A DNA stretch of 64,000 nt from Lysobacter firmicutimachus (GTDB lineage Bacteria; Pseudomonadota; Gammaproteobacteria; Xanthomonadales; Xanthomonadaceae). The position numbers were made by a program, and so were the translations under genes. Positions 40,244-49,656 of the stretch are shown piece after piece; positions within the stretch are counted from its first letter, which is position 1; each line of letters opens with the position of its first letter. The notes beneath the pieces are model-generated. The model saw only the letters and a list, made by a program, of their open reading frames with translations, was not told the DNA's origin and did no database searches. Location of the stretch: assembly GCF_037027445.1 (NCBI RefSeq), contig NZ_JBANDL010000002.1:4030001-4094000 (forward strand), read 5' to 3'.

Positions 40244-41526
40244 GCGCGGCCTCCGGCGGGGCGTGGCGGGTCGACCGCGTCGCCGCGGCACAACGCCGGC
40301 ACTTCGCCGCGATAGCCCATCGCACCGCCGACCAGGAACGACTGCGCGCTGGCGACCCGGTCCACCGCGAACAGGCCCAGGCTGCGCAGCGGCCGCAGCA
40401 GGCCGCTGTCGTTGGCGCTGATCCGCGCCAGGCCGTCGGAGAACGCGACCGTGCGTTCTCGGTCCGGCAGGCGCCGGGCGACGTAACGGTCCAGCAGGCC
40501 CGGCGCACCGCAATCGACGCTGCCGTGCGCGGCCAGTTCGGTTTCGATCAGCTCGGCCAGGGTCATCGCATCGCGCAGGCCGAGGTTGAAGCCCTGGGCG
40601 CCGATCGGGTGGATGGTCTGCGCCGCATTGCCGACCAGCAACGCGCGCGGTGCGGCGATACGCGCCGCCAGCACCCGGATCGCCGGGTAAAGGTTGCGCG
40701 CGCCGCAGTTGAGAAAGCGGCCGCAACGCCAGCCGAAGACCTGTTGGGCGTGGGCCAGGAAACCGGCTTCGTCGAGCGCGGCGACCGCCTCGGCGCGCGC
40801 GCTGGCGACGCTGTGGATCAGGCCGTAGTGGCGGTCGCCGCGCGGCAGCAGCGCGGTCGGGCCATCGTCGGTCAGGCGTTCGTAAGCGGTGCCGTCCGGC
40901 CCGCGCTCGCCGCGCAGCCGGGTCACGAACAGGGTCTGGCCGTAATCGTGTTCTTCGGCGCCGATGTTCAACGCCGCGCGTACCGCGCTGCGGGTGCCGT
41001 CGGCGGCGACCAGCAGGCGCGCGCGCAGCACGCGCTCGCCGGCGCCGTCGGCGACCCGCACGCCGCGCCAGCCGTCGCCGGCTTCGGCCAGGCCGGTGAA
41101 GCGCACCGGCCGGTAGCGGTGCAGTCGCGGCAGTTCGGCCAGGCGCGCTTCCAGCGCCTCGCCGAAGTCGCGCGCGACCACGATCCGGCCGAACTCCTCG
41201 CGCCCGTAGCGCGAGGCCTCGAGCACGGCGCGGCCGAAGTCGCCCTTGCGGCTGATGTGGATGCGCCGGATCGCGCCGGTCGGCGCGCGCAGCTTGGCCA
41301 GCACGCCGAGCGCGCCCAGAGCGTTGAGGGTGGCTTCGGCGAAGCTGAGGTTGCGTTCGTCGAACACCGCCGGCAGCGCGCCGGGCGGCGCGGCTTCGAT
41401 CAGGCCGACGTCGAGGCCGAGCCGGTCCAGGGCAATGGCGAGACTGGCGCCGACCAGGCCGCCGCCGACGATGAGCACGTCGTGGCTGGCATGGACGGCG
41501 GCGGGTTGCGGAACGTCTGCATTCAT
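40240..41526 (-). CDS. ubiH: UbiH, ubiquinone biosynthesis FAD-dependent hydroxylase
   Basis: A 428-residue flavin monooxygenase. An N-terminal FAD motif VLIVGGGLVGASLAIALDRLG (about 20-40) is followed by DERNLSFAEAT. The second FAD motif VGNAAQTIHPIGAQGFNLGLRDAMTLAEL (about 305-333) matches the UbiH subtype (GNAAQT.HPI.GQGFNLG.RD). The start is the ATG at 41526 (MNADVPQP). It overlaps the UbiI-like gene and both are minus-strand. Confidence 0.93.
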   Translation of the reverse strand: MNADVPQPAAVHASHDVLIVGGGLVGASLAIALDRLGLDVGLIEAAPPGALPAVFDERNLSFAEATLNALGALGVLAKLRAPTGAIRRIHISRKGDFGRAVLEASRYGREEFGRIVVARDFGEALEARLAELPRLHRYRPVRFTGLAEAGDGWRGVRVADGAGERVLRARLLVAADGTRSAVRAALNIGAEEHDYGQTLFVTRLRGERGPDGTAYERLTDDGPTALLPRGDRHYGLIHSVASARAEAVAALDEAGFLAHAQQVFGWRCGRFLNCGARNLYPAIRVLAARIAAPRALLVGNAAQTIHPIGAQGFNLGLRDAMTLAELIETELAAHGSVDCGAPGLLDRYVARRLPDRERTVAFSDGLARISANDSGLLRPLRSLGLFAVDRVASAQSFLVGGAMGYRGEVPALCRGDAVDPPRPAGGRA

Positions 41527-41815
41527 CCGCTCATGATACGGCCGGCTCCGCGCAGCGTGTTTCCGCAGGCCGGCGCGCGGCGCCGGTTCTGCGACATCGT
41601 GTCGCGGCGGCGCGAGCGCGGCGATGGCCAGCGCGGGCCCGATCGCGCCGGCCGGCCCCGGGCTGCGGCGGCGACCCGGCCTGCGCCTCGGCGAGCGCTT
41701 GGAATCAATCACTTAGCGACTCCGTCCGGCGACCGGCGGCGGAAACCGGCACTTTCATCGCAGGTTCCTTAGAATGTCCGGATTGGCGCGCCATCCGGCG
41801 TCAGGAGCCACCGTC

Positions 41816-42409
41816 ATGCAGCCCAACACCCAACGCAGCCTCATCTTCGTCCTGCTCGCCGTGCTGATGGCGGCCACGCGCGTGAACCACTTCACGCCGA
41901 TTCCGGACGCCTCCTGGGCGGTGTTCTTCATCGGCGGCTTCTACCTGCGCTCGTGGACGCGCTGGGCGTTTCCGGCGCTGATGGCGCTGGCGGTGGCGGT
42001 CGACTACGCGGTGATCACCCGCCAGGGCCTGAGCTTCTGGAATCACTACTGCGTCTCGGCGGCGTACTGGTTCCTGGTCCCGGCCTACTTCGCGATGTGG
42101 GCCGGCGGCCTGTGGGTCGCGCGCAACTACGCCCGCCGCTGGAGCACGCTGGCGCTGGCCGCGGTCGCCCTGCTGGCGTCGACCGCGATCTGCCAGCTGC
42201 TGAGCCAGGGCAGCTTCTACTGGCTGTCGGACTCGGTGGCGAACAAGAGCGTCGCCGGCTGGGCCGCCAACTACATCGAATGGCTGCTGCCCTACCTGCG
42301 CACCGCCGCCGTCTATGTCGGCATCGCCGCGCTGGTGCAGGCGATCGCTGCCGGCGCCGCCAAGTCCAAGGCCGGCGCGCCGGGCGCGGACGACGCGCAC
42401 AAGCGCTGA
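41816..42409 (+). CDS. six-helix membrane protein, ECF-S-like (possibly cobalamin-linked)
   Basis: A 197-residue integral membrane protein with about six segments. It begins LIFVLLAVLMAATRVNHFTPIPDASWAVFFIGGFYLR, a pattern like the DUF6580 family of ECF-transporter-like proteins. GLSFWNHYCVSAAYWFLVPAYFAMWAGG and an ending helix near residues 158-182 follow. The start at 41816 has CAGGAG upstream. It lies 13 bases before the corrinoid adenosyltransferase gene, suggesting a role in B12 uptake or handling. That link is inference. Confidence 0.72.
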   Translation: MQPNTQRSLIFVLLAVLMAATRVNHFTPIPDASWAVFFIGGFYLRSWTRWAFPALMALAVAVDYAVITRQGLSFWNHYCVSAAYWFLVPAYFAMWAGGLWVARNYARRWSTLALAAVALLASTAICQLLSQGSFYWLSDSVANKSVAGWAANYIEWLLPYLRTAAVYVGIAALVQAIAAGAAKSKAGAPGADDAHKR

Positions 42410-42422
42410 GTCCGCCGCGGCG

Positions 42423-42977
42423 ATGGGCAACCGCCTCTCGAAGATCTACACCCGCACCGGCGACGACGGCAGCACCGGTCTCGGCGACGGCAACCGCACC
42501 GGCAAGGATTCGGCCCGGGTCGGCGCCTACGGCACGGTCGACGAAGCCAACTCCTGCATCGGCCTGGTATTGGCCGCGGAGCTGCCGCCGGTCATCCGCG
42601 AACAACTGGTCGCGATCCAGCACCAGTTGTTCGACCTCGGCGGGGAGCTGTGCATCCCCGGCCACTCGGCGATCTTCGACGCCGACATCGACCGCCTGGA
42701 GCAGTGGCTCGACGCGCATAACGACGAGCTGCCGCCGCTGAAGGACTTCATCCTGCCCGGCGGCGGCGAAGCCGCGGCCCGCTGCCATATCGCCCGCACC
42801 GTGGTCCGCCGCGCCGAACGCGAAACCGTCGCCCTGGCCCGGATCGAGGACGTGCGCCCGCAAGCGGTGCGCTATCTCAACCGCCTCTCCGACCTGCTGT
42901 TCGTGCTGGCCCGCGTGCTGGCCCGCGCCAGCGGCCACGGCGAGGTGCTGTGGAACCACGAGCGGCGCAAGGCCTGA
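42423..42977 (+). CDS. pduO: PduO-type cob(I)yrinic acid a,c-diamide adenosyltransferase
   Basis: A 184-residue protein of the PduO/MMAB fold. The N-terminal ATP loop is IYTRTGDDGSTGLGDG (about 8-23). DEANSCIGLVLA is followed by a helix-bundle core with FILPGGGEAAARCHIARTVVRRAER (about 108-133) and RYLNRLSDLLFVLAR. It adds the 5'-deoxyadenosyl group to cob(I)alamin. It starts 13 bases after the membrane protein and ends 7 bases before the deacetylase gene, so the three are probably one operon. Confidence 0.92.
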   Translation: MGNRLSKIYTRTGDDGSTGLGDGNRTGKDSARVGAYGTVDEANSCIGLVLAAELPPVIREQLVAIQHQLFDLGGELCIPGHSAIFDADIDRLEQWLDAHNDELPPLKDFILPGGGEAAARCHIARTVVRRAERETVALARIEDVRPQAVRYLNRLSDLLFVLARVLARASGHGEVLWNHERRKA

Positions 42978-42984
42978 TCGCGCC

Positions 42985-43905
42985 ATGCGCGTCTACACGC
43001 ACCCGGCCTGCACCCGCCACGACCCCGGCCCGGGGCATGCCGAGCGGCCGCTGCGCCTGGTCGCGGTAACCGAGGCCCTGCGCGAAGCCTTTCCCGCACT
43101 CGACTGGCGCGAGGCGCCCAGCGCCATCCGCGGCCAGCTGCTGCGCGCCCACGACGACGCCCTGCTCGCCCTGGTGCTGGACACCGCGGTCGACGGACCG
43201 ATGGCGCTGGACCCCGACACCGTGCTCGCGCCGGGCTCGGCCGAAGCCGCCCTGCGCGCGGCGGGCGCCGGCGTGGCCGCGGTCGACGCGGTGCTCAAGG
43301 GCGAGGAACGGCGCGTGTTCTGCGCGGTGCGTCCGCCCGGCCACCACGCCACCTACGACACGGCGATGGGCTTCTGCCTGTTCAACAACATCGCCGTCGC
43401 CGCCGCTCACGCCTGCGACAAGCACAATCTGGCGCGCATCGCGGTGATCGATTTCGACGTCCACCATGGCAACGGCACCCAGGCGATCTTCGACGCCGAC
43501 CCGCGAGTGATGTACGTCAGTTCGCACCAGATGCCGCTGTATCCCGACACCGGCTACGCCCACGAGCGCGGGATCGGCAACATCGTCAACGCGCCGTTGC
43601 CGCCGGGCACCGGCAGCGAAGGCTTCCGCAAGGTCTGGCGCGAGCGCCTGCTGCCGACCATCGACGGCTTCCGCCCGCAGTTGCTGCTGATCTCGGCCGG
43701 GTTCGACGCGCACCGCCGCGACCCGCTGGCCCAGGTCGAACTGGACGGCGAGGACTTCGCCTGGATCACCCGCGAACTGGTCGCCATCGCCGAGCGCCAT
43801 GCCGGCGGTCGGGTGGTGTCGATGCTGGAAGGCGGCTACGACCTGGCCGCGCTGCGCGAGAGCGCGGTGGCGCACGTGGGGGCCTTGATGGCCGCCCCCC
43901 TGTAG
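42985..43905 (+). CDS. histone deacetylase-family amidohydrolase
   Basis: A 306-residue arginase/deacetylase-fold enzyme with zinc and catalytic motifs RPPGHHATYDTAMGFCLFNNIAVAA (two His, about 112-136) and IAVIDFDVHHGNGTQAIF (Asp/His, about 151-168). The later Asp is in SAGFDAHRRDPLAQ. Bacterial members remove acetyl from polyamines or from lysine side chains, or act as acetoin utilisation proteins, and the substrate is not clear here. The stop codon TAG belongs to a REP element, so the C-terminus (AAPL) may be REP-shaped. Confidence 0.88.
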   Translation: MRVYTHPACTRHDPGPGHAERPLRLVAVTEALREAFPALDWREAPSAIRGQLLRAHDDALLALVLDTAVDGPMALDPDTVLAPGSAEAALRAAGAGVAAVDAVLKGEERRVFCAVRPPGHHATYDTAMGFCLFNNIAVAAAHACDKHNLARIAVIDFDVHHGNGTQAIFDADPRVMYVSSHQMPLYPDTGYAHERGIGNIVNAPLPPGTGSEGFRKVWRERLLPTIDGFRPQLLLISAGFDAHRRDPLAQVELDGEDFAWITRELVAIAERHAGGRVVSMLEGGYDLAALRESAVAHVGALMAAPL

Positions 43906-43928
43906 GAGCGGCGTAAGCCGCGACCACC
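43901..43928. repeat. REP element overlapping the deacetylase stop codon
   Basis: TGTAGGAGCGGC and GTAAGCCGCGACCACC form one REP copy. The TAG within TGTAGG is the in-frame stop of the upstream deacetylase gene. The 230 bases after it, to msrB, hold no gene. Confidence 0.85.
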
Positions 43929-44162
43929 GCGAACCCGGTCGAACCAAGCGCCCGGGCTGTTACGAGACGCCGGACCGCAACCCGCCACTTGGGGCCGTAC
44001 GACCGCCCGCCAGGAAACCGACCATTCGCCGCCACAGCAGCCTGGTCGGACGGCCGGGGTTCGGACAGGCCGAGCATTACCCGGCTTCGGCACGACCGCC
44101 TGGTCCTCGGCAAGCCGGCGATTCGTCGCTGCCGAACAACCGGGCTTCGGGCGGGCCGCGCA

Positions 44163-44588
44163 TTACGTAGCGTCGGTTCCCTCAAACCCCAGCGCCGCCG
44201 AATTGATGCAATAGCGCAGCCCGGTCGGCCGCGGCCCATCCGGGAACACATGCCCCAGGTGCGAGGCGCAGCGCGCGCACTTGACCTCGATCCGGCGCAT
44301 ACCGTGACTCTCGTCGGCGTGCTCGCTGACCGCCTGCGGGTTCAAGGGCTGCCAATAACTCGGCCAGCCGCTGCCGGAGTCGTACTTGGCCTCGGACGAG
44401 AACAGCGGCTCGCCGCAGGCGACGCAGGTGTAGGTGCCGGCTTCCTTGTGATTCCAGAAACGGCCGGTGAAAGCGCGCTCGGTGGCCGAACAACGGCACA
44501 CGGCGTACTGCTCCGGGCTCAGCTGCTCGCGCCATTCAGCTTCGCTCTTGGCGACCGAGGCCGGGTCGGGACGGGGGGACTGGCTCAT
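44163..44588 (-). CDS. msrB: peptide methionine (R)-S-oxide reductase MsrB
   Basis: A 141-residue enzyme. Zinc ligands are Cys55/Cys58 (CVAC) and Cys104/Cys107 (CARC). The core has [22 protein letters not shown] and the catalytic Cys127 in RYCINSAAL. It reduces the R-form of methionine sulfoxide, complementing MsrA at 29 kb. The start is the ATG at 44588, and it is divergent from lptD. Confidence 0.95.
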   Translation of the reverse strand: MSQSPRPDPASVAKSEAEWREQLSPEQYAVCRCSATERAFTGRFWNHKEAGTYTCVACGEPLFSSEAKYDSGSGWPSYWQPLNPQAVSEHADESHGMRRIEVKCARCASHLGHVFPDGPRPTGLRYCINSAALGFEGTDAT

Positions 44589-44718
44589 GGGCTCCTCCGG
44601 ATCGGGGCGAGGCGTTCGGGGAAGATGAACGCCGATGCCGCTTAAATGGCGCTCGCGTTGCCCGCTTGCAAGGGATACGGCAAGCTAACCGCCGTTTTTC
44701 CGTCCACCGGATGCTCGC

Positions 44719-47286
44719 GTGCGCAAACCCCTCCGCCTGCTCCCGTTGTCGCTGTGCATCGCCATCGCCCTGCCCGCGTACGCGGCGGACGACAACGAGA
44801 ACTGGGGCCTGTGTCCGCTGATCGACGCGGTGCCGTCCTTCGACGACGCCCCGACCCCGACCGGCACCGCCGAGCAACGCGCCGAGCAGCCCACCGACAT
44901 CGACGGCGGCAGCCTGCAGCGCGCCGGCGCCAACGAGAACATCGTCGTGCAGGACAATGTGCGCCTGAGCCGCGGCGACCAGTTCCTCGGCACCGACAAG
45001 CTCACCTACAACCAGGAATCCGGCAAGTACACCGCCGAGGGCCACGTCCGTTACCAGGACTCGAGCATGCGCCTGGTGGCCGAGCGGGCCGAAGGCGACC
45101 AGAACGCCGACCAGCACCGCATCGACGAGGTCGACTACCAGCTGACCGCGCGCCGCGGCAACGGCGGCGCCGAGCGGATCGAGCTCAACGGCACCAAGGG
45201 CTCGCTGCACGGCTCGACCTATTCCACCTGCGCGCCGAACCAGCGCGCCTGGGAACTGCGCGCCCACCGCATCGACATCGATACCGCCGAAGGCATGGGC
45301 GTGGCGCGCAGCGCCACCCTGCGGATCGGCAAGGTGCCGGTGCTGTACGTGCCCTGGTTCGTGTTCCCGGTCGACGACCGCCGCCGCACCGGCCTGCTGT
45401 ACCCGAACATCTCCATGTCGGGCAAGAACGGCTTCGACTGGCGCCAGCCGATCTACCTCAACCTGGCGCCGAACTACGACGCCACCTTGTACCCGCGCTA
45501 CATGGCGCGCCGCGGCGGCTCGATCGGCGGCGAGTTCCGCTGGCTGTACGAGAACGGCTCCGGCGAGGTCTCGGCCAACTGGATGCCGCACGACGACCTG
45601 CCGAACAAGGACCCGCAGCGCTATACCGACTACCGCCGCGACGACCCGCGCGGCCTGTTCCAGATTCCCAAGGACCGCCGCCCGGTCGACAACCGCGGCG
45701 AGTTCGCGCTCAAGGCCAGCCATCGCCTCGACGGCACCTGGTACGCCAGCGCCAACCTGGCCTGGGTCAGCGACAAGTACTACCTGCAGGACTTCAGCAA
45801 CAGCCTGTACGGCCAGTCGGCGATCTCGCTGCGCAGCGAAATCGGCCTGTTCGGCCGCGGCCGCTACTGGGACGCCAGCTTCACCGCCGACCACAACCAA
45901 CTGGCCGACTTCACCCTGCAGGAAAACTCGCTGGCCTACGATCGCCTGCCGCGCGCGACCTTCCACTGGGCGCAGCCGTGGAACCGCTGGGTCGAGACCG
46001 GCGTCGACACCGAGGCGGTGCGTTTCCAGCACGAGGACATGAAGTTCACCCCGGGCGACCCGGCCGCGCCGATCGGGCTGCGCCGCGAGATCCCCGGCGG
46101 CAGCCGCTTCGACATCAAGCCCTACGTCAGCTTCCCGCTGGAGGGCGCGTCCTGGTTCATCCGGCCCAAGCTGGCCTACCGCTACACCGCCTACGAGCTG
46201 GACGGGAACCTGGCCGCACAGTTGGCCAACCAGCAGGCCGACGACTATGTAAACGCGCATAGCAGAGACACCAATCCGCCGGTCAAGACCGACGAACTGG
46301 TGCGCAGTTTCTACAACAAGTCGCCGCACCGCGCCCTGCCGATCACCTCGATCGACGCCGGCATGTACTTCGACCGCCACACCGAAATCCGCGGCGAAAG
46401 CTACCTGCACACGCTGGAACCGCGCGTGTTCTACCTGCGCGCGCCGTACCGCGACCAGGACGGCCTGCCGCTGTTCGACACCAACCCGATGTCGTTCAGC
46501 TGGGGCGCGCTGTTCCGCGACAACCGCTATTCCGGCGCCGACCGCCAGACCGACGCCAACCAGCTCACCACGGCCCTGACCACCCGCCTGATCAGCGAGG
46601 CCGACGGCCGCGAGCGGCTGGCCGCCAGCATCGGCCAGATCCAGTATTTCGACGACATCCGCGTCACCGCCGGCGCCGAACAGCCGATCAAGCAGGGCAA
46701 GTCGGCCTGGGTGGCCGACGTCAGCGTCTCGCCCAGCGACCGCTGGACCATCAACGCCACCTACCAGTGGGACCCGCGCCTGCGCAGCGAGGACGTGGCC
46801 AGCCTGCGCGCGCGCTACCTGTTCGGCAATTCCGGCGTGGTCAACTTCGCCTACCGCTACCGCCGCAACCTGGCCGCGCTGCCCGACGCCCGCCGCGAGG
46901 ACCGCGACCAGTACGAGCAGGCCGACTTCTCCTTCCTGTACCCGATCAACGACAACTGGAGCGTGGTCGGCCGCTACTACTACTCGATCAAGGACAAGCG
47001 CCCCCTCGAGCAGATCGCCGGCGTGCAATGGGAAAGCTGCTGCCTGGCGGTGCGCGCGATCGCCCGCCGCTACCAGCGCAACCGCTCCGAAGACCTCAAC
47101 AGCTCCTTTCAGGTGGAGTTCGAACTCAAGGGTCTAGGCTCGGCCGGCCAGAACACGGAGCGCGTTTTGCGCCGTGCTATTCTCGGCTACAACCGCGACG
47201 ACCTGTACCTGACGCCGCCGTCTCCCACGGTCAGCCGCGAAAACCGCGGCGCCGACGCCGACTCGACCCTCGACCCGACCCTATGA
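44719..47286 (+). CDS. lptD: LptD, LPS-assembly outer-membrane protein
   Basis: An 855-residue protein with a signal peptide (about 1-23, ending AYA). An N-terminal OstA/LptA-like jelly roll follows (about 80-200, VVQDNVRLSRGDQFLGTDKLTYNQESGKYTAEGHVRYQD). A large beta-barrel fills the rest. It inserts LPS into the outer leaflet with LptE. Start is a GTG at 44719. The ATG at 44711 is out of frame. Tail residues (RENRGADADSTL) are low-complexity. It overlaps surA by four bases. Confidence 0.96.
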   Translation: MRKPLRLLPLSLCIAIALPAYAADDNENWGLCPLIDAVPSFDDAPTPTGTAEQRAEQPTDIDGGSLQRAGANENIVVQDNVRLSRGDQFLGTDKLTYNQESGKYTAEGHVRYQDSSMRLVAERAEGDQNADQHRIDEVDYQLTARRGNGGAERIELNGTKGSLHGSTYSTCAPNQRAWELRAHRIDIDTAEGMGVARSATLRIGKVPVLYVPWFVFPVDDRRRTGLLYPNISMSGKNGFDWRQPIYLNLAPNYDATLYPRYMARRGGSIGGEFRWLYENGSGEVSANWMPHDDLPNKDPQRYTDYRRDDPRGLFQIPKDRRPVDNRGEFALKASHRLDGTWYASANLAWVSDKYYLQDFSNSLYGQSAISLRSEIGLFGRGRYWDASFTADHNQLADFTLQENSLAYDRLPRATFHWAQPWNRWVETGVDTEAVRFQHEDMKFTPGDPAAPIGLRREIPGGSRFDIKPYVSFPLEGASWFIRPKLAYRYTAYELDGNLAAQLANQQADDYVNAHSRDTNPPVKTDELVRSFYNKSPHRALPITSIDAGMYFDRHTEIRGESYLHTLEPRVFYLRAPYRDQDGLPLFDTNPMSFSWGALFRDNRYSGADRQTDANQLTTALTTRLISEADGRERLAASIGQIQYFDDIRVTAGAEQPIKQGKSAWVADVSVSPSDRWTINATYQWDPRLRSEDVASLRARYLFGNSGVVNFAYRYRRNLAALPDARREDRDQYEQADFSFLYPINDNWSVVGRYYYSIKDKRPLEQIAGVQWESCCLAVRAIARRYQRNRSEDLNSSFQVEFELKGLGSAGQNTERVLRRAILGYNRDDLYLTPPSPTVSRENRGADADSTLDPTL

Positions 47287-48665
47287 ACAAAATTTTCGCG
47301 AGCCGCCCGCTCCTTGCGAGCCCGGTTTTGGCAAGTCTGCTGGCCGTCGGCTCGTTGTTCGGCGGGGCGGCCTACGCCCAGGACACCCAGCCGATCGACC
47401 GCATCGCCGCGGTGGTGGACGAGGACGTGATCCTCAAGACCGAGCTCGACCGGGCCTTGGCCAACATCCTCAGCCAGTACGCTGGGCGCAGCGAACAGCT
47501 GCCGCCGCGCGACGTGCTCGAGCGCCAGGTCCTGGAGCGCCTGATCCTGGTCAAGATTCAGGTCGCCCAGGCCCTGGGCACCGGCGTTCGGGTCGGCGAT
47601 CCGGAGGTCGAGCAGGCCATCGCCGGCATCGCCAATTCCAACCGCATCAGCGTCGACCAGCTGCGCCAACAGGTCGCCCGCGACGGCAGCTCGTTCGCCG
47701 ACTTCCGCAGCTCGGTCCGCGACGAATTGCTGATCCAGCGCCTGCGCCAGCGCTTCGCCCAGACCCGGGTCTCGGTCAGCGACGCCGAAATCGACGCCGC
47801 CCTGGCCGCCCAGGCCAATTCCGGCACCCAGTACCACCTGGCCCACATCCTGATCGCCCTGCCCGAAGGCGCCACCCCGGAGCAGATCGCGACCGCGCAG
47901 AAGAAGGTCGACGGCGTCAAGGCGCTGATCGACAAGGGCGAGATGGACTTCAACGCCGCCGCCGTCCGCTATTCCGACAGCCCCAACGCGCTGGAAGGCG
48001 GCGACCTGGGCTGGCGCAGCATGGACGAGATCCCGGCCGCGTTCGCCGAGCTCATGCGCAAGATGACCCCGGGCCAGGTCACCGAGCCCTTGCGCGGCGC
48101 CAGCGGCTTCCAGCTGCTGAAGCTGGTCGAGGTGCGCGACGCCTCGCAGAGCGGCCCGAAGATGGTCACCCAGTACCACGCCCGCCACATCCTGATCCGC
48201 ACCAACGACAACGTCAGCGACGCCCAGGCCAAGGCCAAGGCCGACACCCTGCGCGCCCGCCTCGCCGGCGGCGCCAAGTTCGAGGACGTGGTCAAGGAAA
48301 GCTCGGAAGACCTGACCTCGCAGACCAAGGGCGGCGACCTGGGCTGGTTCATGCAGGACGAGTTCGGTCCGGAGTTCGGCGGCGCCGTCGCCGCGCTGGC
48401 CGACAACGAAATCTCCGCGCCGGTGCGCACCCAGGCCGGCTACCACATCGTCCAGCGCCTCGGCACCCGCCAGAGCGACGTCTCCGACCAGAGCAAGCGC
48501 GCTCAGGTCCAGGAGACCATCGGCCGGCGCAAGCTGGAAGAAGAGTGGAACCGCTTCCTGCGCGAGAAGCGCGGCGAGGCCTATGTCGACTTCCGTATCG
48601 GCAAGGGCTCGGAGCAGAACAACCCGCCGGCCGAGCCGGCCAAGCCCGCCACCTCCGGCGGTTGA
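47283..48665 (+). CDS. surA: SurA, periplasmic outer-membrane-protein chaperone
   Basis: A 460-residue protein. A signal peptide (ending AAYA, about 1-35) precedes the N-terminal chaperone domain IDRIAAVVDEDVILKTELDRAL. Two parvulin domains follow: YHLAHILIALPEGATPEQI...GGDLGWRSM (about 180-275) and YHARHILIRTNDNVSDAQA...GGDLGWFMQDEFGPEF (about 295-385). The C-terminal helix ends with a Pro/Ala tail. It escorts unfolded outer-membrane proteins, LptD among them. It overlaps lptD by four bases. Confidence 0.97.
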   Translation: MNKIFASRPLLASPVLASLLAVGSLFGGAAYAQDTQPIDRIAAVVDEDVILKTELDRALANILSQYAGRSEQLPPRDVLERQVLERLILVKIQVAQALGTGVRVGDPEVEQAIAGIANSNRISVDQLRQQVARDGSSFADFRSSVRDELLIQRLRQRFAQTRVSVSDAEIDAALAAQANSGTQYHLAHILIALPEGATPEQIATAQKKVDGVKALIDKGEMDFNAAAVRYSDSPNALEGGDLGWRSMDEIPAAFAELMRKMTPGQVTEPLRGASGFQLLKLVEVRDASQSGPKMVTQYHARHILIRTNDNVSDAQAKAKADTLRARLAGGAKFEDVVKESSEDLTSQTKGGDLGWFMQDEFGPEFGGAVAALADNEISAPVRTQAGYHIVQRLGTRQSDVSDQSKRAQVQETIGRRKLEEEWNRFLREKRGEAYVDFRIGKGSEQNNPPAEPAKPATSGG

Positions 48666-48666
48666 C

Positions 48667-49656
48667 GTGACCCCGCCCCGGCTCGCGCTGGTGCCGGGCG
48701 AGCCGGCCGGCGTCGGGCCGGAGCTGTGCGTGCGGCTGCTGCAGCAACCGCGCGACTACGACCTGATCGCCTACGCCGACCCGCGCAGCCTGCGCGCCGC
48801 GGCCGACGCCCTCGCCCTGCCCCTGACCCTGTTGCCCCCGGACCGTCCCTCGCGGGCGCCGGGCGAAGTGGCCGTGGTCGAAATCCCCAACCCCGTGCTG
48901 CCGGCCTTCGGCACCCCCGAGCCGGCCAACGCCGCGGCCGTGATCCAGGCCCTGCGCGACGCCGCCCAGGCCTGCCTGGACGGGCGCCTGGACGGCATCG
49001 TCACCGGCCCGGTGCACAAGGCCGCGATCAACCAGGGCGGCATCGCCTACACCGGCACCACCGAGCTGCTGGCCGAACAGGCCGGCTGCGAGGTGGTGAT
49101 GATGCTCGCCAACGCCGTCGTCCGGGTCGCCCTGGCGACCACCCACCTGCCCCTGCGCCAGGTCGCCGACGCGATCCGGCCCGAACCGCTGGCGCGCACC
49201 CTGCGCATCCTCGACGCCGCCCTGCGCCGCGATTTCGGCCTGACGCGGCCGGCCATCGCCGTGCTCGGCCTGAACCCGCACGCCGGCGAGGCCGGGCATC
49301 TGGGGCGGGAGGAGATCGAGGTGATCGAGCCGCTGCTGGAACGCCTGCGCGGCGAAGGCCTGAACCTGATCGGCCCGCTGCCGGCCGACACCGCCTTCCT
49401 GCCGGCCAAGCTGCGCGGCTACGACGCGGTCTTGGCCATGTACCACGACCAGGGCCTGCCGGTGCTCAAATACAGCGGCTTCGAACACGCCGTGAACCTG
49501 ACCCTGGGCCTACCCTATCCGCGCGTCGCGGTCGATCACGGCACCGCGCTCGACCTGGCCGGCCGCGGCCTGGCCGACCCGTCCAGCCTGATCGCCGCCG
49601 CCACCGCCTGCGCGCGCATCGCGCGCACCCGCCGCCAGACCGGAGCCACGCCATGA
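48667..49656 (+). CDS. pdxA: PdxA, 4-hydroxythreonine-4-phosphate dehydrogenase
   Basis: A 329-residue metal- and NAD-dependent dehydrogenase of pyridoxal-phosphate synthesis. It has LALVPGEPAGVGPEL at the start, then GIVTGPVHKAAIN, HLPLRQVAD, LNPHAGEAGHLGREE, MYHDQGLPVLKYSGFEHAVNLTLGLPYPRVAVDHGTALDLAG. These are the PdxA signatures, including the metal-binding His. Start is a GTG one base after the surA stop. It overlaps rsmA by 4 bases. Confidence 0.96.
   Translation: MTPPRLALVPGEPAGVGPELCVRLLQQPRDYDLIAYADPRSLRAAADALALPLTLLPPDRPSRAPGEVAVVEIPNPVLPAFGTPEPANAAAVIQALRDAAQACLDGRLDGIVTGPVHKAAINQGGIAYTGTTELLAEQAGCEVVMMLANAVVRVALATTHLPLRQVADAIRPEPLARTLRILDAALRRDFGLTRPAIAVLGLNPHAGEAGHLGREEIEVIEPLLERLRGEGLNLIGPLPADTAFLPAKLRGYDAVLAMYHDQGLPVLKYSGFEHAVNLTLGLPYPRVAVDHGTALDLAGRGLADPSSLIAAATACARIARTRRQTGATP

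Noticed and set aside
44536..47028. 830-codon minus-strand frame across lptD
   Set aside because: Shadow of lptD; composition is Val/Gly/Ala-rich without any motif.
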